Shown: positions 8,114 through 14,913 of the stretch, piece by piece
Numbering within the stretch: position 1 is the first letter of the stretch
Layout: every line of letters begins with the position of its first letter
IMG/VR virus record: IMGVR_UViG_3300010397_000053
Span: 1 to 49,907 of that record
Strand: one strand, 5' to 3'
Length of the DNA stretch: 49,907 nt
From: a virus
The notes under the pieces: generated by a model
The model's database searches: none
Seen by the model: the letters and a program-made list of their open reading frames with translations, nothing else
Told to the model about the DNA's origin: nothing
Position numbers and translations under genes: made by a program

Positions 8114-9353
8114 AGCCGATCACCTTTGCATTGGTCTCTATGTGGTAAGGCATCCCCAGAAGAGAAGTGGATCTAAACCACTCTATCGTCTCCAGCGGCA
8201 AAGCGGCATGAGCAGAGTGTTGAAAACTCTGTTCTGGAGTAGCCGGATAATTAGTGAGGAAAATATTGAGCGTCCCCATCTTCTGCGCCTGTTTGCGCTC
8301 CGTCTCCCACCAGTACAGTTGATTCCTACCGATGCGAACTGTCTCTCCGCCCATGAACTCAGGAGATGTTCTTTCGATGAGGTCCGCATGTTCTTTACTG
8401 GCGGCATCTGGCTCCCAACCATCGGGCGCAATCAGACGATTCTTGTTGCTGTTGCAATAATGGGGCGTAAACACGTAAACCCAGCGCTCAAAGCCTTCTT
8501 CGCGCTTGCGGATGTACTCGGTGAACTGATGCCAGAAGTTGAACTGCCCTCTGCCGTTAGCGGTGCTCTCAAACGCCACAAAACTGCTCACGGCCTTGGG
8601 AACGGCGGGTAAAAAGTCGAATTGCAAGCGCCACGGGTCAGGCCAAAGCGCAACTTCGGTCATGTGGGAGATGTCGAACTGCTGTCCGGTGCCGACTCCG
8701 GCCTCCTGGTTGGCCTGCTGGTATGTAATCGAGGATTTTAGCGCCTCAAACGTCATCCCGCCGTTTTTTACGTCGAACTGGATGGCAGGCTTCAAGAACC
8801 ACGGCAGATTATCGAGCCAGATGTGATCGCGGGTGTAAAGTTCGCCAACTTTGGTGTCATCAAGAGACGCGGCAATGGCGCGAGTGCCGCGAAAGAGCGT
8901 CATCCGGTGCCCGGTGATGAGGCGCATAGTGGCGGTAGCGAACTGCTGGCGCGTTTTATGCCACACGGCCATGATTCCGTCCGTAAACCCGTGCGATTTT
9001 AGCTCCCGGTAGGATTCTTCTTCACGTTTGGCGATGAGGGCCAGCGCCCGCTCCTGTGAAGGCCAAAATTCAGGGATAACGCCGTTCCCGGACTTGGATT
9101 GCACCGAAGTATCGAGTTGAATGAAGCCGTAGCGGAGCGCCCAGTAGCGGAAATCGAGTTTGCAAAGCCGCTGTTCATTGCGGATGAAGGCGGATTCGCG
9201 TTCGGTAAGCTGAGATTGCCCTTTGGAATCGTCAAATTTCTTCTGTAGACGTTCGGTAATCGAGCAAACTTCGTCTACGGAGCGCCGTTCGACTTCGATT
9301 CCACGCTGTTTGAGCGCGAAAATCTTCTGTTCAACAATTTCTGCTGAATACAC
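8103..9353 (-). CDS. Terminase large subunit, N-terminal ATPase fragment
   Basis: A 416-residue protein and the packaging motor half of TerL. A degenerate Walker A region is VWHKTRQQFATATM near residue 130. The Walker B-like segment is DISHMTEVALW near 230. The coupling motif FESTANGRGQFNFW follows near 270, and a YPATPEQSFQHSAH segment near 380 is typical just before the nuclease linker. The protein then stops where a full TerL would continue. It starts at GTG 9353, sharing one base with the upstream stop (TAGTG). Function presumably needs association with the separately made nuclease fragment or RNA-level joining. Confidence 0.85.
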   Translation of the reverse strand: MYSAEIVEQKIFALKQRGIEVERRSVDEVCSITERLQKKFDDSKGQSQLTERESAFIRNEQRLCKLDFRYWALRYGFIQLDTSVQSKSGNGVIPEFWPSQERALALIAKREEESYRELKSHGFTDGIMAVWHKTRQQFATATMRLITGHRMTLFRGTRAIAASLDDTKVGELYTRDHIWLDNLPWFLKPAIQFDVKNGGMTFEALKSSITYQQANQEAGVGTGQQFDISHMTEVALWPDPWRLQFDFLPAVPKAVSSFVAFESTANGRGQFNFWHQFTEYIRKREEGFERWVYVFTPHYCNSNKNRLIAPDGWEPDAASKEHADLIERTSPEFMGGETVRIGRNQLYWWETERKQAQKMGTLNIFLTNYPATPEQSFQHSAHAALPLETIEWFRSTSLLGMPYHIETNAKVIGYEQ

Positions 9354-9607
9354 TACTTGTCCTTGAACCGATCATCCCAACTCTCGGCTTCCACGTCATC
9401 CTCTGGCTGCATTCCGACAGGAACGGAATCGTAGCTGATCTCAGTTTCCATTTCCTTTTTGGTGAACTTGCGCTTGGGATCTGGGATGGTGATGCCGTGG
9501 AGTTCTTGAAGCTCGATCTTGCGAATGTGGTTCTGAAGTTCGAGCGCGTCTGCCATGCGTTCGATGGAACGCGAGAGTTTGACGGCGGAGCGGAGTTCCT
9601 TAAACAT
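9353..9607 (-). CDS. Small charged protein between terminase genes
   Basis: A protein of 84 residues: an N-terminal helix (SIERMADALELQNHIRKIEL) and an acidic tail with DDVEAESWDD. The ATG at 9607 lies inside the end of the putative small terminase gene, an 8-base overlap. This start is favoured over a longer upstream frame. No domain is recognised. A terminase accessory role is possible from position only. Confidence 0.6.
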   Translation of the reverse strand: MFKELRSAVKLSRSIERMADALELQNHIRKIELQELHGITIPDPKRKFTKKEMETEISYDSVPVGMQPEDDVEAESWDDRFKDK

Positions 9608-10469
9608 CGGGTTGGTGTTCCACAACCTGCAAATCGTCCATCTCATCGATCACGGAATCTACCGAATGATCGGACATATTGACATTCACCTGGATACCGC
9701 CCTTTTGCTTCGTCCATCCAACCTTTTCCCATATGAGTTGTTTATCGGCTGCGGAACCAATGGTAATCTTGTGGCCTTTGCCGTCGCATTCTGGGCAGGT
9801 AGCAAATTCCTGCCCATCGAAGAAGTCCCTATGCTTCTCAGGAATCTCGATACGCTTCAGACCATCGCAGCGGGGACAGGTCTTGCGGTCACCTAGCGAA
9901 TCGTCCATGACCTTTTTCGCATTCTCCGGCATCCGGTCCACGATCTCAAGGAAGGCATTCGCCAGTTTGTCATCCCGCCAGATACGGGCCAGATCGGTAT
10001 TGTTCAGACCGCAGCTTTTTGCGATGTAAGTGAGGGACTTGTTTTGAAGTTCGCCGCACTTCTTCAGGAACTTCGCCACTCTGGGGTCTTTGACATTCTC
10101 CTCCATTGCCTGAATGAACCCCGGCTTGCGGGCGATCTTTTCCATGAAGGGTTCAAGTTTGTCGGAGGGACGGTAAAGTTGGACATCAGGTCTATTCGGA
10201 TTCCAGCGGACAGGGATTTCCGGTTCCTTCTCTGGATCAGGCAACACGATGTCCATTCCCGGAGGCGGTGTGGGCAAGCGAAACGGCGGCGGGTCTATCG
10301 CTAGTCTTTTGCGCTTGGCGGCACGGGCTTTGGCGACGATACGCATGTGTTTGGAGCGGTTCTTGCGTTCCTTGGCGGTGCGCTTCTTTTCCTTCTCGGC
10401 CTGCCGTGCGTGCATGTCAGCAACGAGTTTGGCAAGGCGTTCTTCTTTGGTGAGGTTGGAGGCAGGCAC
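9600..10469 (-). CDS. Putative small terminase subunit-like DNA-binding protein with zinc ribbon
   Basis: A 289-residue protein. The N-terminal 60 residues are very Lys/Arg-rich. A helix-turn-helix-like segment LTYIAKSCGLNNTDLARIWR lies near residue 145. A DnaJ-type zinc pair, CPRCDG near 195 and CPECDGKGH near 220, follows. DNA binding next to terL is the usual arrangement for TerS, which recognises the packaging site, so that role is inferred. The start is GTG 10469, four bases after the upstream stop. A transcriptional regulator is an alternative. Confidence 0.55.
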   Translation of the reverse strand: MPASNLTKEERLAKLVADMHARQAEKEKKRTAKERKNRSKHMRIVAKARAAKRKRLAIDPPPFRLPTPPPGMDIVLPDPEKEPEIPVRWNPNRPDVQLYRPSDKLEPFMEKIARKPGFIQAMEENVKDPRVAKFLKKCGELQNKSLTYIAKSCGLNNTDLARIWRDDKLANAFLEIVDRMPENAKKVMDDSLGDRKTCPRCDGLKRIEIPEKHRDFFDGQEFATCPECDGKGHKITIGSAADKQLIWEKVGWTKQKGGIQVNVNMSDHSVDSVIDEMDDLQVVEHQPDV

Positions 10470-10472
10470 GGG

Positions 10473-10643
10473 CTACCGCACTTTCCCCTTCTTAACATCG
10501 GCGGCGTGTTTGCGCTCCATTTGCTTACCTTTGGCGGTGATCTTGTTGCCGTGCATGGCACCGATCTTGTTCATGGTTCCGTAGATTGCGTGCTTGTTGT
10601 TGCCGTACTCGGACTTCAGTTTATCCTCAAAGAATTTTGGCAT
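10473..10643 (-). CDS. Small conserved basic phage protein (YGTMNKIGAMHGNKITAKG type)
   Basis: A 56-residue basic protein containing HAIYGTMNKIGAMHGNKITA followed by KGKQMERKHAADVKKGK. I recognise this as a recurrent short protein of phage genomes with no known role, usually near terminase or head genes. The ATG is at 10643, with GAGGAGG thirteen bases upstream, a rather long spacing. Confidence 0.7.
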   Translation of the reverse strand: MPKFFEDKLKSEYGNNKHAIYGTMNKIGAMHGNKITAKGKQMERKHAADVKKGKVR

Positions 10644-10705
10644 GGCAAGGTATCGTCCTCCTCTGGGAATTCATCATCGTCAGGCGGGTCTTGATCGATT
10701 CTCAT
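10616..10705 (-). CDS. Possible 29-residue acidic leader peptide
   Basis: An open frame starting MRIDQDPPDDDEFPEEDD. It overlaps the next gene and ends inside it. It has no Shine-Dalgarno, but TATTTT lies six bases before its ATG, as at other operon heads in this window. It may be a leaderless first gene or a coupling peptide for the downstream gene. Confidence 0.35.
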   Translation of the reverse strand: MRIDQDPPDDDEFPEEDDTLPCQNSLRIN

Positions 10706-10711
10706 AGCGTC

Positions 10712-10717
10712 AAAATA
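10712..10717 (-). promoter_or_regulatory. Putative -10 element for the packaging operon
   Basis: The minus strand reads TATTTT six bases before ATG 10705. No good -35 is visible, so an activator or non-consensus promoter would be needed. The spacing matches the other suspected leaderless starts. Confidence 0.3.
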
Positions 10718-10729
10718 CCACCAAAAGAA

Positions 10730-10759
10730 GGGCGGCGGGTAAATGGCAACCTGCCGCCC
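10730..10759. other. Strong GC hairpin in the divergent promoter region
   Basis: GGGCGGC pairs with GCCGCCC, extended by GGT/ACC, around a short loop. It lies between the leftward packaging operon and the rightward small-gene operon. No T-run follows it on either strand, so it may be an operator or mRNA structure, not a classical terminator. Confidence 0.45.
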
Positions 10760-10794
10760 AAGTCATGGAGGAAAACAAAACAACACGCCTGATT

Positions 10795-10808
10795 GTTTCA
10801 TTGAAGCG
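10795..10808 (+). promoter_or_regulatory. Plus-strand variant of the GTTACAWTGAAGCA motif
   Basis: GTTTCATTGAAGCG matches 12 of 14 bases of the motif, here pointing towards the rightward genes. It is followed by an imperfect 30-base hairpin at 10835-10864 (GCGGC/GCCGC arms). Confidence 0.3.
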
Positions 10809-10903
10809 ACCGCTTGTCAATGGGAAAGTTTTAAGCGGCCCGTCCTCGGAGGAAAACGAGCCGCGCCCTCTGTGGTGTCAGAGTGACTGATGTGATGCAG
10901 TCA

Positions 10904-10932
10904 TTGACACGATACCCGACTTATGGCAATAT
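10904..10932 (+). promoter_or_regulatory. Possible promoter of the first rightward operon
   Basis: TTGACA (10904-10909) and CAATAT (10927-10932) are separated by 17 bases. The -10 is weak. Transcription would begin a few bases before ATG 10943. This would place the GTG at 10883 upstream of the transcript. Confidence 0.35.
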
Positions 10933-10942
10933 TGCAACCGTG

Positions 10943-11116
10943 ATGCAGGAACCCACAACCGAAATCGTTCACGGATACACGCCGGATGAGCTTAACGCCA
11001 TCATAGACAAGAAAGTCCTAGCCGAGAGGGAGCGATGCGCCAAGGTCTTGGAACGATGTGCCCAAAAACTCATGACACTCCAAGAGATTGTCGCAGAGAT
11101 CAGGAGCGGCAAGTGA
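10943..11116 (+). CDS. Small hypothetical protein with Cys-containing helix
   Basis: A protein of 57 residues from ATG 10943. The frame is open from GTG 10883, which would give 77 residues. The body is helical and charged: YTPDELNAIIDKKVLAERER then CAKVLERCAQKL. The longer start lies upstream of a possible promoter, so the shorter is preferred. The stop overlaps the next start (GTGA). The function is unknown. Confidence 0.55.
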   Translation: MQEPTTEIVHGYTPDELNAIIDKKVLAERERCAKVLERCAQKLMTLQEIVAEIRSGK

Positions 11117-11229
11117 CAAAGGAAGCGCCTGTGCCGACACAACCCGACTACCGCGACATCTGGAGCGTAGCGAGCGCGGACGAGATCTTCAAGACGTTGA
11201 TTCCGGGATGGAAGGCGGCTGAGAAGTGA
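11113..11229 (+). CDS. Tiny hypothetical protein
   Basis: A protein of 38 residues. GTG 11113 overlaps the previous stop and has AGGAG six bases upstream, which decides this start over longer frames. The sequence holds DYRDIWSVASADEIFKTLI. No domain is recognised. It is coupled to both neighbours by GTGA overlaps. Confidence 0.55.
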   Translation: MTKEAPVPTQPDYRDIWSVASADEIFKTLIPGWKAAEK

Positions 11230-11477
11230 GTTTGTTCTATCGGTTTGCATACCGCCCAATCATGAGGCTGGCGCACCGATTCCATTGGCATTACGCACCC
11301 CCTTGCTATCCAGAAGGAGATACCCAACTATGGTGTCGTTGGTGCGGATTCCGCCAAACTATCAATTTTTCCATACCTGACCCTGAGAAAACTCAGGAGC
11401 CAGGGGCGCGCGAGCGCAGAGCCGTAACCCTCACGGGCAAAGCGGCCACGGTTGCAACGAAATCAAGAGCAACCTGA
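11226..11477 (+). CDS. Small basic hypothetical protein
   Basis: A protein of 83 residues starting at GTG 11226 (GTGA overlap). It has an aromatic and His-rich start (FYRFAYRPIMRLAHRFHWHY) and a CYPEG...LWCRWCGF segment that could bind zinc. The tail is Ala/Thr/Arg-rich and may be untrustworthy. It is the last gene before the large non-coding stretch. Confidence 0.5.
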   Translation: MSLFYRFAYRPIMRLAHRFHWHYAPPCYPEGDTQLWCRWCGFRQTINFSIPDPEKTQEPGARERRAVTLTGKAATVATKSRAT

Positions 11478-11657
11478 AGGCGCGGCTACCCGGAGGAGAC
11501 TGCGCCAAATACGAGCGCAGCGGAAACCGGATGTCCACTAAATCATGCGATGGCCCACGCCGAAAGCGTGACCGCCTTGGACCCTCCTGCAAGCTCCCTG
11601 CCTCTGCCCAGAGGTAGGGCGTAAACCAATTCCTTGCGCCTGCGGCGATCCCCGGTG

Positions 11658-11741
11658 TTACCTGTCCTTGCTCCCAATCCCTTCCAGAAATCCACAGAAC
11701 CACGCCACAACGACAACCAAAGATAATACCCACCATGCCAT
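11658..11741 (-). CDS. Possible 27-residue membrane peptide
   Basis: The sequence MAWWVLSLVVVVAWFCGF is a single hydrophobic span, followed by a short charged tail. There is no Shine-Dalgarno. The motif variant GTTACAGTGAAGCT ends exactly at the ATG, the same arrangement as at the gene starting at 40970. That likeness is the main argument that it is real. Confidence 0.35.
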   Translation of the reverse strand: MAWWVLSLVVVVAWFCGFLEGIGSKDR

Positions 11742-11755
11742 AGCTTCACTGTAAC
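11742..11755 (-). promoter_or_regulatory. Variant of the GTTACAWTGAAGCA motif before a tiny membrane peptide
   Basis: The minus strand reads GTTACAGTGAAGCT, matching 12 of 14 positions, with the ATG immediately after. Within it TACAGT sits six bases from the ATG and could act as a -10. Confidence 0.3.
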
Positions 11756-12314
11756 ACGCTTCACACAAACTAGCACTTTCTAAAATTTTCACATAGCCGT
11801 ATAGACTCAACGCGCCGCCCTCGCCCCCCTCCGGTGCCACCCCTTGACAATGTGGCGCTGGTCCTGGAGTCGCCGCGCAGCAGCTTGTATTGCATAGACT
11901 ATTAGTCTAGTAGTTTACTAGTAAGTGTCGCAATTACAACAGTTTACGCTTCCTATAACAGCTATTATGTAAACATTGGAGTGCTGTGGAGTCCTAGCCG
12001 CATAAGCTGTGGCTAATGTGCAACATGCGCTGCTGATCGCCAGCAGCGGCACTGAAGCCGCGAAACACGCTCTGGCTAAGGGTTGGGATGTGAGCGGGGT
12101 TTAGCTTTGCCCAGTTTGGCACAGTTAGACAGTTATCTAAGTGTCGAAGTGTTTAAGTGCAAGTGTAGTGTTTTCAATGCGTGATGGCATATTAAGATGT
12201 GCGGGTATAAATGCGTAGGTATCCGAAATAGGGTGATGCGAACAAAATGAGAACTATATTTAGCTTGTAATCAGTAGTTTGGGTGGTTTATTTGGGTATG
12301 AGCGTATTTAGTAC

Positions 12315-12343
12315 TTGACTATGATAATCACATACCTTATGAT
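12315..12343 (+). promoter_or_regulatory. Sigma70-type promoter of the small zinc-protein operon
   Basis: TTGACT (12315-12320) and TATGAT (12338-12343) are spaced by exactly 17 bases, near consensus. The predicted start is at about 12350, where the first ATG begins, so the mRNA would be leaderless. Confidence 0.65.
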
Positions 12344-12351
12344 AATCACAT
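12321..12351 (+). repeat. Direct repeat operator ATGATAATCACAT x2
   Basis: Two perfect 13-base copies (12321-12333 and 12339-12351) lie 18 bases apart. They cover the promoter spacer and the -10/start region, with a partial third unit (GATGATAAGCACA) after them. The spacing places both on nearly one helix face, as for a repressor. Confidence 0.6.
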
Positions 12352-12757
12352 GATGATAAGCACAGCGCAGCGTTTACGGGCGATGATAGAGGCCGCTGAA
12401 GCTAAAATAATTGAGAAAGACTCGAATTATCAGACCGCAGAAGATGGTCGGTTTCAGGTTTATCTGACCCCAGTCGAGCAGCGCACCCGCTCTATGGAGC
12501 CCCACTACCGTGTTGGATATTATCTACTGGTTGATGGAAAGTGGAAGCGCACCAATAAGGCCGCGTTCGTAGCGGAAATGGAGGAGCAAGAAATACGCAA
12601 GTATGCCGATTCACAGACCACTGATGAAGGATTCCCCCTTAATCCAAGCGCTATGGTCTGCCCGCGTTGCGGGTTAATGTGCGAGATCGGGGACCATAAA
12701 CTCCCCGAGTCTTGCATACGAGCCCTCAAATCAGAGTTAATCCGCAACAACCGATAG
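12350..12757 (+). CDS. Hypothetical protein with C-terminal Cys pair
   Basis: A protein of 135 residues. The N-terminal helix (TAQRLRAMIEAAEAKIIEKD) precedes a beta-rich middle, and a C-terminal VCPRCGLMCEIGDHKLPESC could bind zinc. ATG 12350 lies at the predicted transcription start with no Shine-Dalgarno. ATG 12383 is an alternative. It heads an operon of about 15 small genes. No family is recognised. Confidence 0.65.
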   Translation: MMISTAQRLRAMIEAAEAKIIEKDSNYQTAEDGRFQVYLTPVEQRTRSMEPHYRVGYYLLVDGKWKRTNKAAFVAEMEEQEIRKYADSQTTDEGFPLNPSAMVCPRCGLMCEIGDHKLPESCIRALKSELIRNNR

Positions 12758-12779
12758 CTAGCAGCCTAAGGAGCACCAC

Positions 12780-12956
12780 ATGGAAAGCACAAAGCAAACC
12801 GAAATCGAAATCGAGATAGAAGAAGATGAGATTGACGAAAGCAATCCGCATGGAGCGCGTTGCGCCGCTTGTGGTGAGTTGCTATTCGATGATGAGTGCC
12901 TAGACTGCGACGATGACAAGAACTTCGGTGAAGCGTGCAGGCGCTTCTACGCCTAG
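12780..12956 (+). CDS. Small acidic zinc-ribbon protein
   Basis: A protein of 58 residues. It has an acidic start of alternating Glu and Ile (TEIEIEIEEDEIDE) and then RCAACG...ECLDCDDD, two CxxC pairs forming a short zinc ribbon. AAGGAG lies eight bases before ATG 12780. It is probably a protein-interaction or nucleic-acid-mimic peptide, but the function is unknown. Confidence 0.65.
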   Translation: MESTKQTEIEIEIEEDEIDESNPHGARCAACGELLFDDECLDCDDDKNFGEACRRFYA

Positions 12957-12976
12957 CCAAACCTCAGGAGGAAGCA

Positions 12977-13252
12977 ATGACAACGAATGAGCGTGAAGCG
13001 TTGACGCCTGAAATGACCGCGATTGTGGCCGCTTATGGGTTGCGGCTGGACAAGATCACAGATAACTATGCGTTTTACTCGCTTGGTGATGCTGAAATCT
13101 CAATCTATCGGCACCAGGATAACTGGTCTTCGATGCGTCCAAATGCAGACGGCACACATCGCGTAAATCTTGGGCGCACTGCCGAATCATTGGAGCGGTT
13201 CATCCATCGCGCAGACCTAATGCGCGTAGCAGCCCAGGAGGTTCACCCGTGA
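12977..13252 (+). CDS. Hypothetical protein, early operon
   Basis: A protein of 91 residues starting MTTNEREALTPEMTAIVAAY. AGGAGG four bases before the ATG makes this start clear over the longer frame. The fold looks alpha/beta and it has no cysteines. Its end overlaps the next gene by four bases. No family is recognised. Confidence 0.65.
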   Translation: MTTNEREALTPEMTAIVAAYGLRLDKITDNYAFYSLGDAEISIYRHQDNWSSMRPNADGTHRVNLGRTAESLERFIHRADLMRVAAQEVHP

Positions 13253-13431
13253 AGTGTCCTGAGTGCGGAGGGGATTGCATCATCGGCGATTGCGGAATAC
13301 ATCCAGAGGGATGCCTATATGGTGGATTTTCCTGCGGATTCTGGGTGGTTGTCGAAGGTTGTCAGCTTGAGCATCCCGTATACCACCAACATGCAGAAAA
13401 TGAGCCATGTCCCTTGGAGGCCATGAAATGA
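13249..13431 (+). CDS. Cys-rich small protein with zinc ribbon
   Basis: A protein of 60 residues beginning MKCPECGGDCIIGDCGIHPE, with seven Cys and several His, consistent with one or two zinc sites. GTG 13249 is preceded by AGGAGG. The stop overlaps the next ATG (ATGA). The function is unknown. Confidence 0.6.
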   Translation: MKCPECGGDCIIGDCGIHPEGCLYGGFSCGFWVVVEGCQLEHPVYHQHAENEPCPLEAMK

Positions 13432-13724
13432 CTAGCGCCGAATCCCTGCGCCTCCGCTGCTTGCGCTGCAATCACTCTTGGCTGCGCCGCACAGACGATG
13501 CGCCCAAGTGCTGCCCTGCGTGTAAGAGCCGCCGATGGTATGAAGTTACGAGAAAAGAAAGAGGAAAGAAAATGAAACCGCCAGTGTGGTCCAAGATGAG
13601 TGAGCGCCCCAGGACGATGACGGCAGAGATTTGGGCCATTCACTTCGAGGATGCCGACTGTGAAGCAGAAGTGTTTAAAGGAGAAGGCGCGGAGGAAGCG
13701 GCCCGGTTGGATCAAAGTATCTGA
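13428..13724 (+). CDS. Zinc-ribbon protein with a second C-terminal module
   Basis: A protein of 98 residues. The N-terminal ribbon is LRCLRCNHSW...KCCPACKSRRW, the form seen in many phage zinc-ribbon proteins. The C-terminal half (MSERPRTMTAEIWAIHFEDA) is separate and looks like an appended module. ATG 13428 overlaps the previous stop, with TGGAGG upstream. Confidence 0.6.
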   Translation: MTSAESLRLRCLRCNHSWLRRTDDAPKCCPACKSRRWYEVTRKERGKKMKPPVWSKMSERPRTMTAEIWAIHFEDADCEAEVFKGEGAEEAARLDQSI

Positions 13725-13757
13725 CGCTGAGGCCGACAGACTCCGAAGGGAGAAGCG

Positions 13758-13856
13758 ATGAAAACTCCCGCCGAGTTAGACCGCATCGTCGATGTGGTCC
13801 TGAATCACAAAGTTCCCGCTCGACCAAAACGGAAGCGGAAAAAGAAGGGGAAATAA
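13758..13856 (+). CDS. Tiny basic protein, paralogue of the one at 15654
   Basis: A protein of 32 residues. The N-terminal helix MKTPAELDRIVDVVLNHK is followed by a Lys/Arg tail (RPKRKRKKKGK). The pattern MKxPxxLDxIxDVxLxxK plus basic tail is repeated in the gene at 15654-15779. Nucleic-acid binding through the tail is inferred. AAGGGAG precedes the ATG. Confidence 0.55.
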   Translation: MKTPAELDRIVDVVLNHKVPARPKRKRKKKGK

Positions 13857-13860
13857 GAAA

Positions 13861-14307
13861 ATGAGCCGATCTGGATACAGCGACGATTTGGATGACAACT
13901 GGCAACTTATAAAATGGCGCGGAATGGTGGCGAGTGCCACGCGCGGGAGGCGTGGGCAGAAGTGTTTGATTGATCTTCTCGCGGCGCTCGATGCGATGCC
14001 AGAGAAGGCGCTCATCGCGCACGAACTCGAAACCAAAGACGGCGAGGTGTGCGCTCTCGGCGCTCTCGGTAAAGCGCGCGGAATCGATATGCAGAAGCTC
14101 GACCCGGAAGAACCGGAGTCTGTCGCTGCCGTATTTGACATTGCAACGCCGCTTGCGCAGGAAATTGTCTACATGAACGATGAGCATCTGGATTCCGTCT
14201 GGAATGAAGCCACGAAACGGTACGACGACATCACCCCGGAAGTGAGATGGGCGCGTATGCGGGCTTGGGTCGCATCGCAGATCAGGCCAGCGGTCGTAAA
14301 CACTTAA
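13861..14307 (+). CDS. Conserved phage protein of unknown function (MSRSGYSDD type)
   Basis: A protein of 148 residues beginning MSRSGYSDDLDDNWQLIKWR, with GRRGQKCLIDLLAALDAMPE and EVCALGALGKARGID in the middle. It ends with RMRAWVASQI. I recognise this as a common protein of early or accessory regions of phages and prophages, without an assigned activity. It is mostly helical. It starts four bases after the tiny basic gene, with AAGGGGA upstream. Confidence 0.75.
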   Translation: MSRSGYSDDLDDNWQLIKWRGMVASATRGRRGQKCLIDLLAALDAMPEKALIAHELETKDGEVCALGALGKARGIDMQKLDPEEPESVAAVFDIATPLAQEIVYMNDEHLDSVWNEATKRYDDITPEVRWARMRAWVASQIRPAVVNT

Positions 14308-14322
14308 GTTATGGAGCGGGGC

Positions 14323-14341
14323 ACTCATGTATATAATTCCC
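14323..14341 (+). repeat. 19-base direct repeat, copy 1
   Basis: ACTCATGTATATAATTCCC is identical to 15784-15802, and the similarity continues as AAAAAT versus TAAAAT. It spans the start of the MYIIPKN gene, so the two copies look like a gene-start duplication. Confidence 0.7.
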
Positions 14342-14437
14342 AAAAATCTCAAGGACAACTGGGACTGCTATTTACTGGCAAACGCCGAGCGGGACTCCAG
14401 CGGAGGAAAGAAAGATGAAAACAAGACAAGTAGTTAG
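14327..14437 (+). CDS. Tiny hypothetical protein MYIIPKN
   Basis: A protein of 36 residues starting MYIIPKNLKDNWDCYLLANA. Its first 19 bases (ACTCATGTATATAATTCCC) recur exactly at 15784-15802, where the copy stops after five codons. GGAG lies 11 bases upstream. It overlaps the next gene by 23 bases. Confidence 0.45.
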   Translation: MYIIPKNLKDNWDCYLLANAERDSSGGKKDENKTSS

Positions 14438-14573
14438 ACGCGAACTAGTCAGCGCGAGGCTTGAGCGCTTCGAGGGTCATGCGGTACCGAAAGACCTGCT
14501 ACCACGCAAAGAACGCCGTAAGCTCGCAAGAGCGCTGGCGGCTGGCGACTGGAAGAAAAGGCCATCCGCATGA
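14415..14573 (+). CDS. Small Arg/Lys-rich hypothetical protein
   Basis: A protein of 52 residues, strongly basic (RKERRKLARALAAGDWKKRP at the end). GGAGG about ten bases before ATG 14415 supports the start. The stop overlaps the next gene (ATGA). It may bind nucleic acid, but this is inference from charge. Confidence 0.6.
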   Translation: MKTRQVVRRELVSARLERFEGHAVPKDLLPRKERRKLARALAAGDWKKRPSA

Positions 14574-14740
14574 AATACCTTAAAGCGTGGGTATGTGCTG
14601 CGTGCGGTTGCATCCAGCCTGAACTGGAAACACACGAATGTCCTACATGGGACTGTCGGTGCGGGGCCAGTGAGTTTATACGCGATGAAATCACTATCCC
14701 CGATACAGCGCAGGTGGGGACCAAGGAGAGCGAGCTATGA
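14570..14740 (+). CDS. Small zinc-ribbon protein
   Basis: A protein of 56 residues with CAACGC...CPTWDCRCG, a four- or five-Cys ribbon, and an acidic tail. The ATG overlaps the previous stop and its stop overlaps the following ATG, both by four bases. Confidence 0.6.
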   Translation: MKYLKAWVCAACGCIQPELETHECPTWDCRCGASEFIRDEITIPDTAQVGTKESEL

Positions 14741-14913
14741 AAGGCCTATACCACGCCCAGCGCGGTCACGATGAGATTTTGCGTCCGCACCTCGTCTACC
14801 AGCGCAAGCAAGTCAATGACGGCGTATGGAGGCCGATAGTAGCCTTCCTGATCTGCATGGCCTTTGGCGCGATGCTGCTATCGAGCGTTTGTGATTACTT
14901 CGGGGTGAAGTGA
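14737..14913 (+). CDS. Small membrane protein
   Basis: A protein of 58 residues. A basic cytoplasmic-type N-terminus is followed by the span IVAFLICMAFGAMLLSSV near residues 34-51, so it is probably anchored in the inner membrane. AAGGAG lies ten bases upstream. It is coupled to both neighbours. The function is unknown. Confidence 0.6.
   Translation: MKGLYHAQRGHDEILRPHLVYQRKQVNDGVWRPIVAFLICMAFGAMLLSSVCDYFGVK

Larger units (their letters stand above)
11478..12314. other. Repeat-rich non-coding region (regulatory or origin candidate)
   Basis: There is no convincing long gene here. It holds a palindromic CTAGTA-GTT-TACTAG (11907-11921), AAGTGTCG at 11923 and again at 12139, and a tandem ACAGTTAG/ACAGTTAT (from 12121). 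Four AAGTGY units lie at 12139-12166, spaced 8, 8 and 6 bases. An 8-bp-stem hairpin CGCTGCTG/CAGCAGCG is at 12028-12048. Base composition becomes AT-rich after about 11890. Such iteron-like repeats fit an operator cluster or replication origin, and no decisive origin gene is adjacent. Confidence 0.45.

Noticed and set aside
6768-9353. An intein in the large terminase
   Set aside because: The fragments have their own stop and start codons and the inserted gene is in another frame, so no protein splicing precursor can form.
11478-12314. tRNA or other structural RNA gene in the large gap
   Set aside because: No cloverleaf with a GTTCRA-type T-loop could be found by eye. Only short hairpins are present.
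13675-14358. A 227-codon minus-strand frame opposite a conserved phage gene
   Set aside because: It is antisense to the recognisable MSRSGYSDD-type protein and shows no family pattern.
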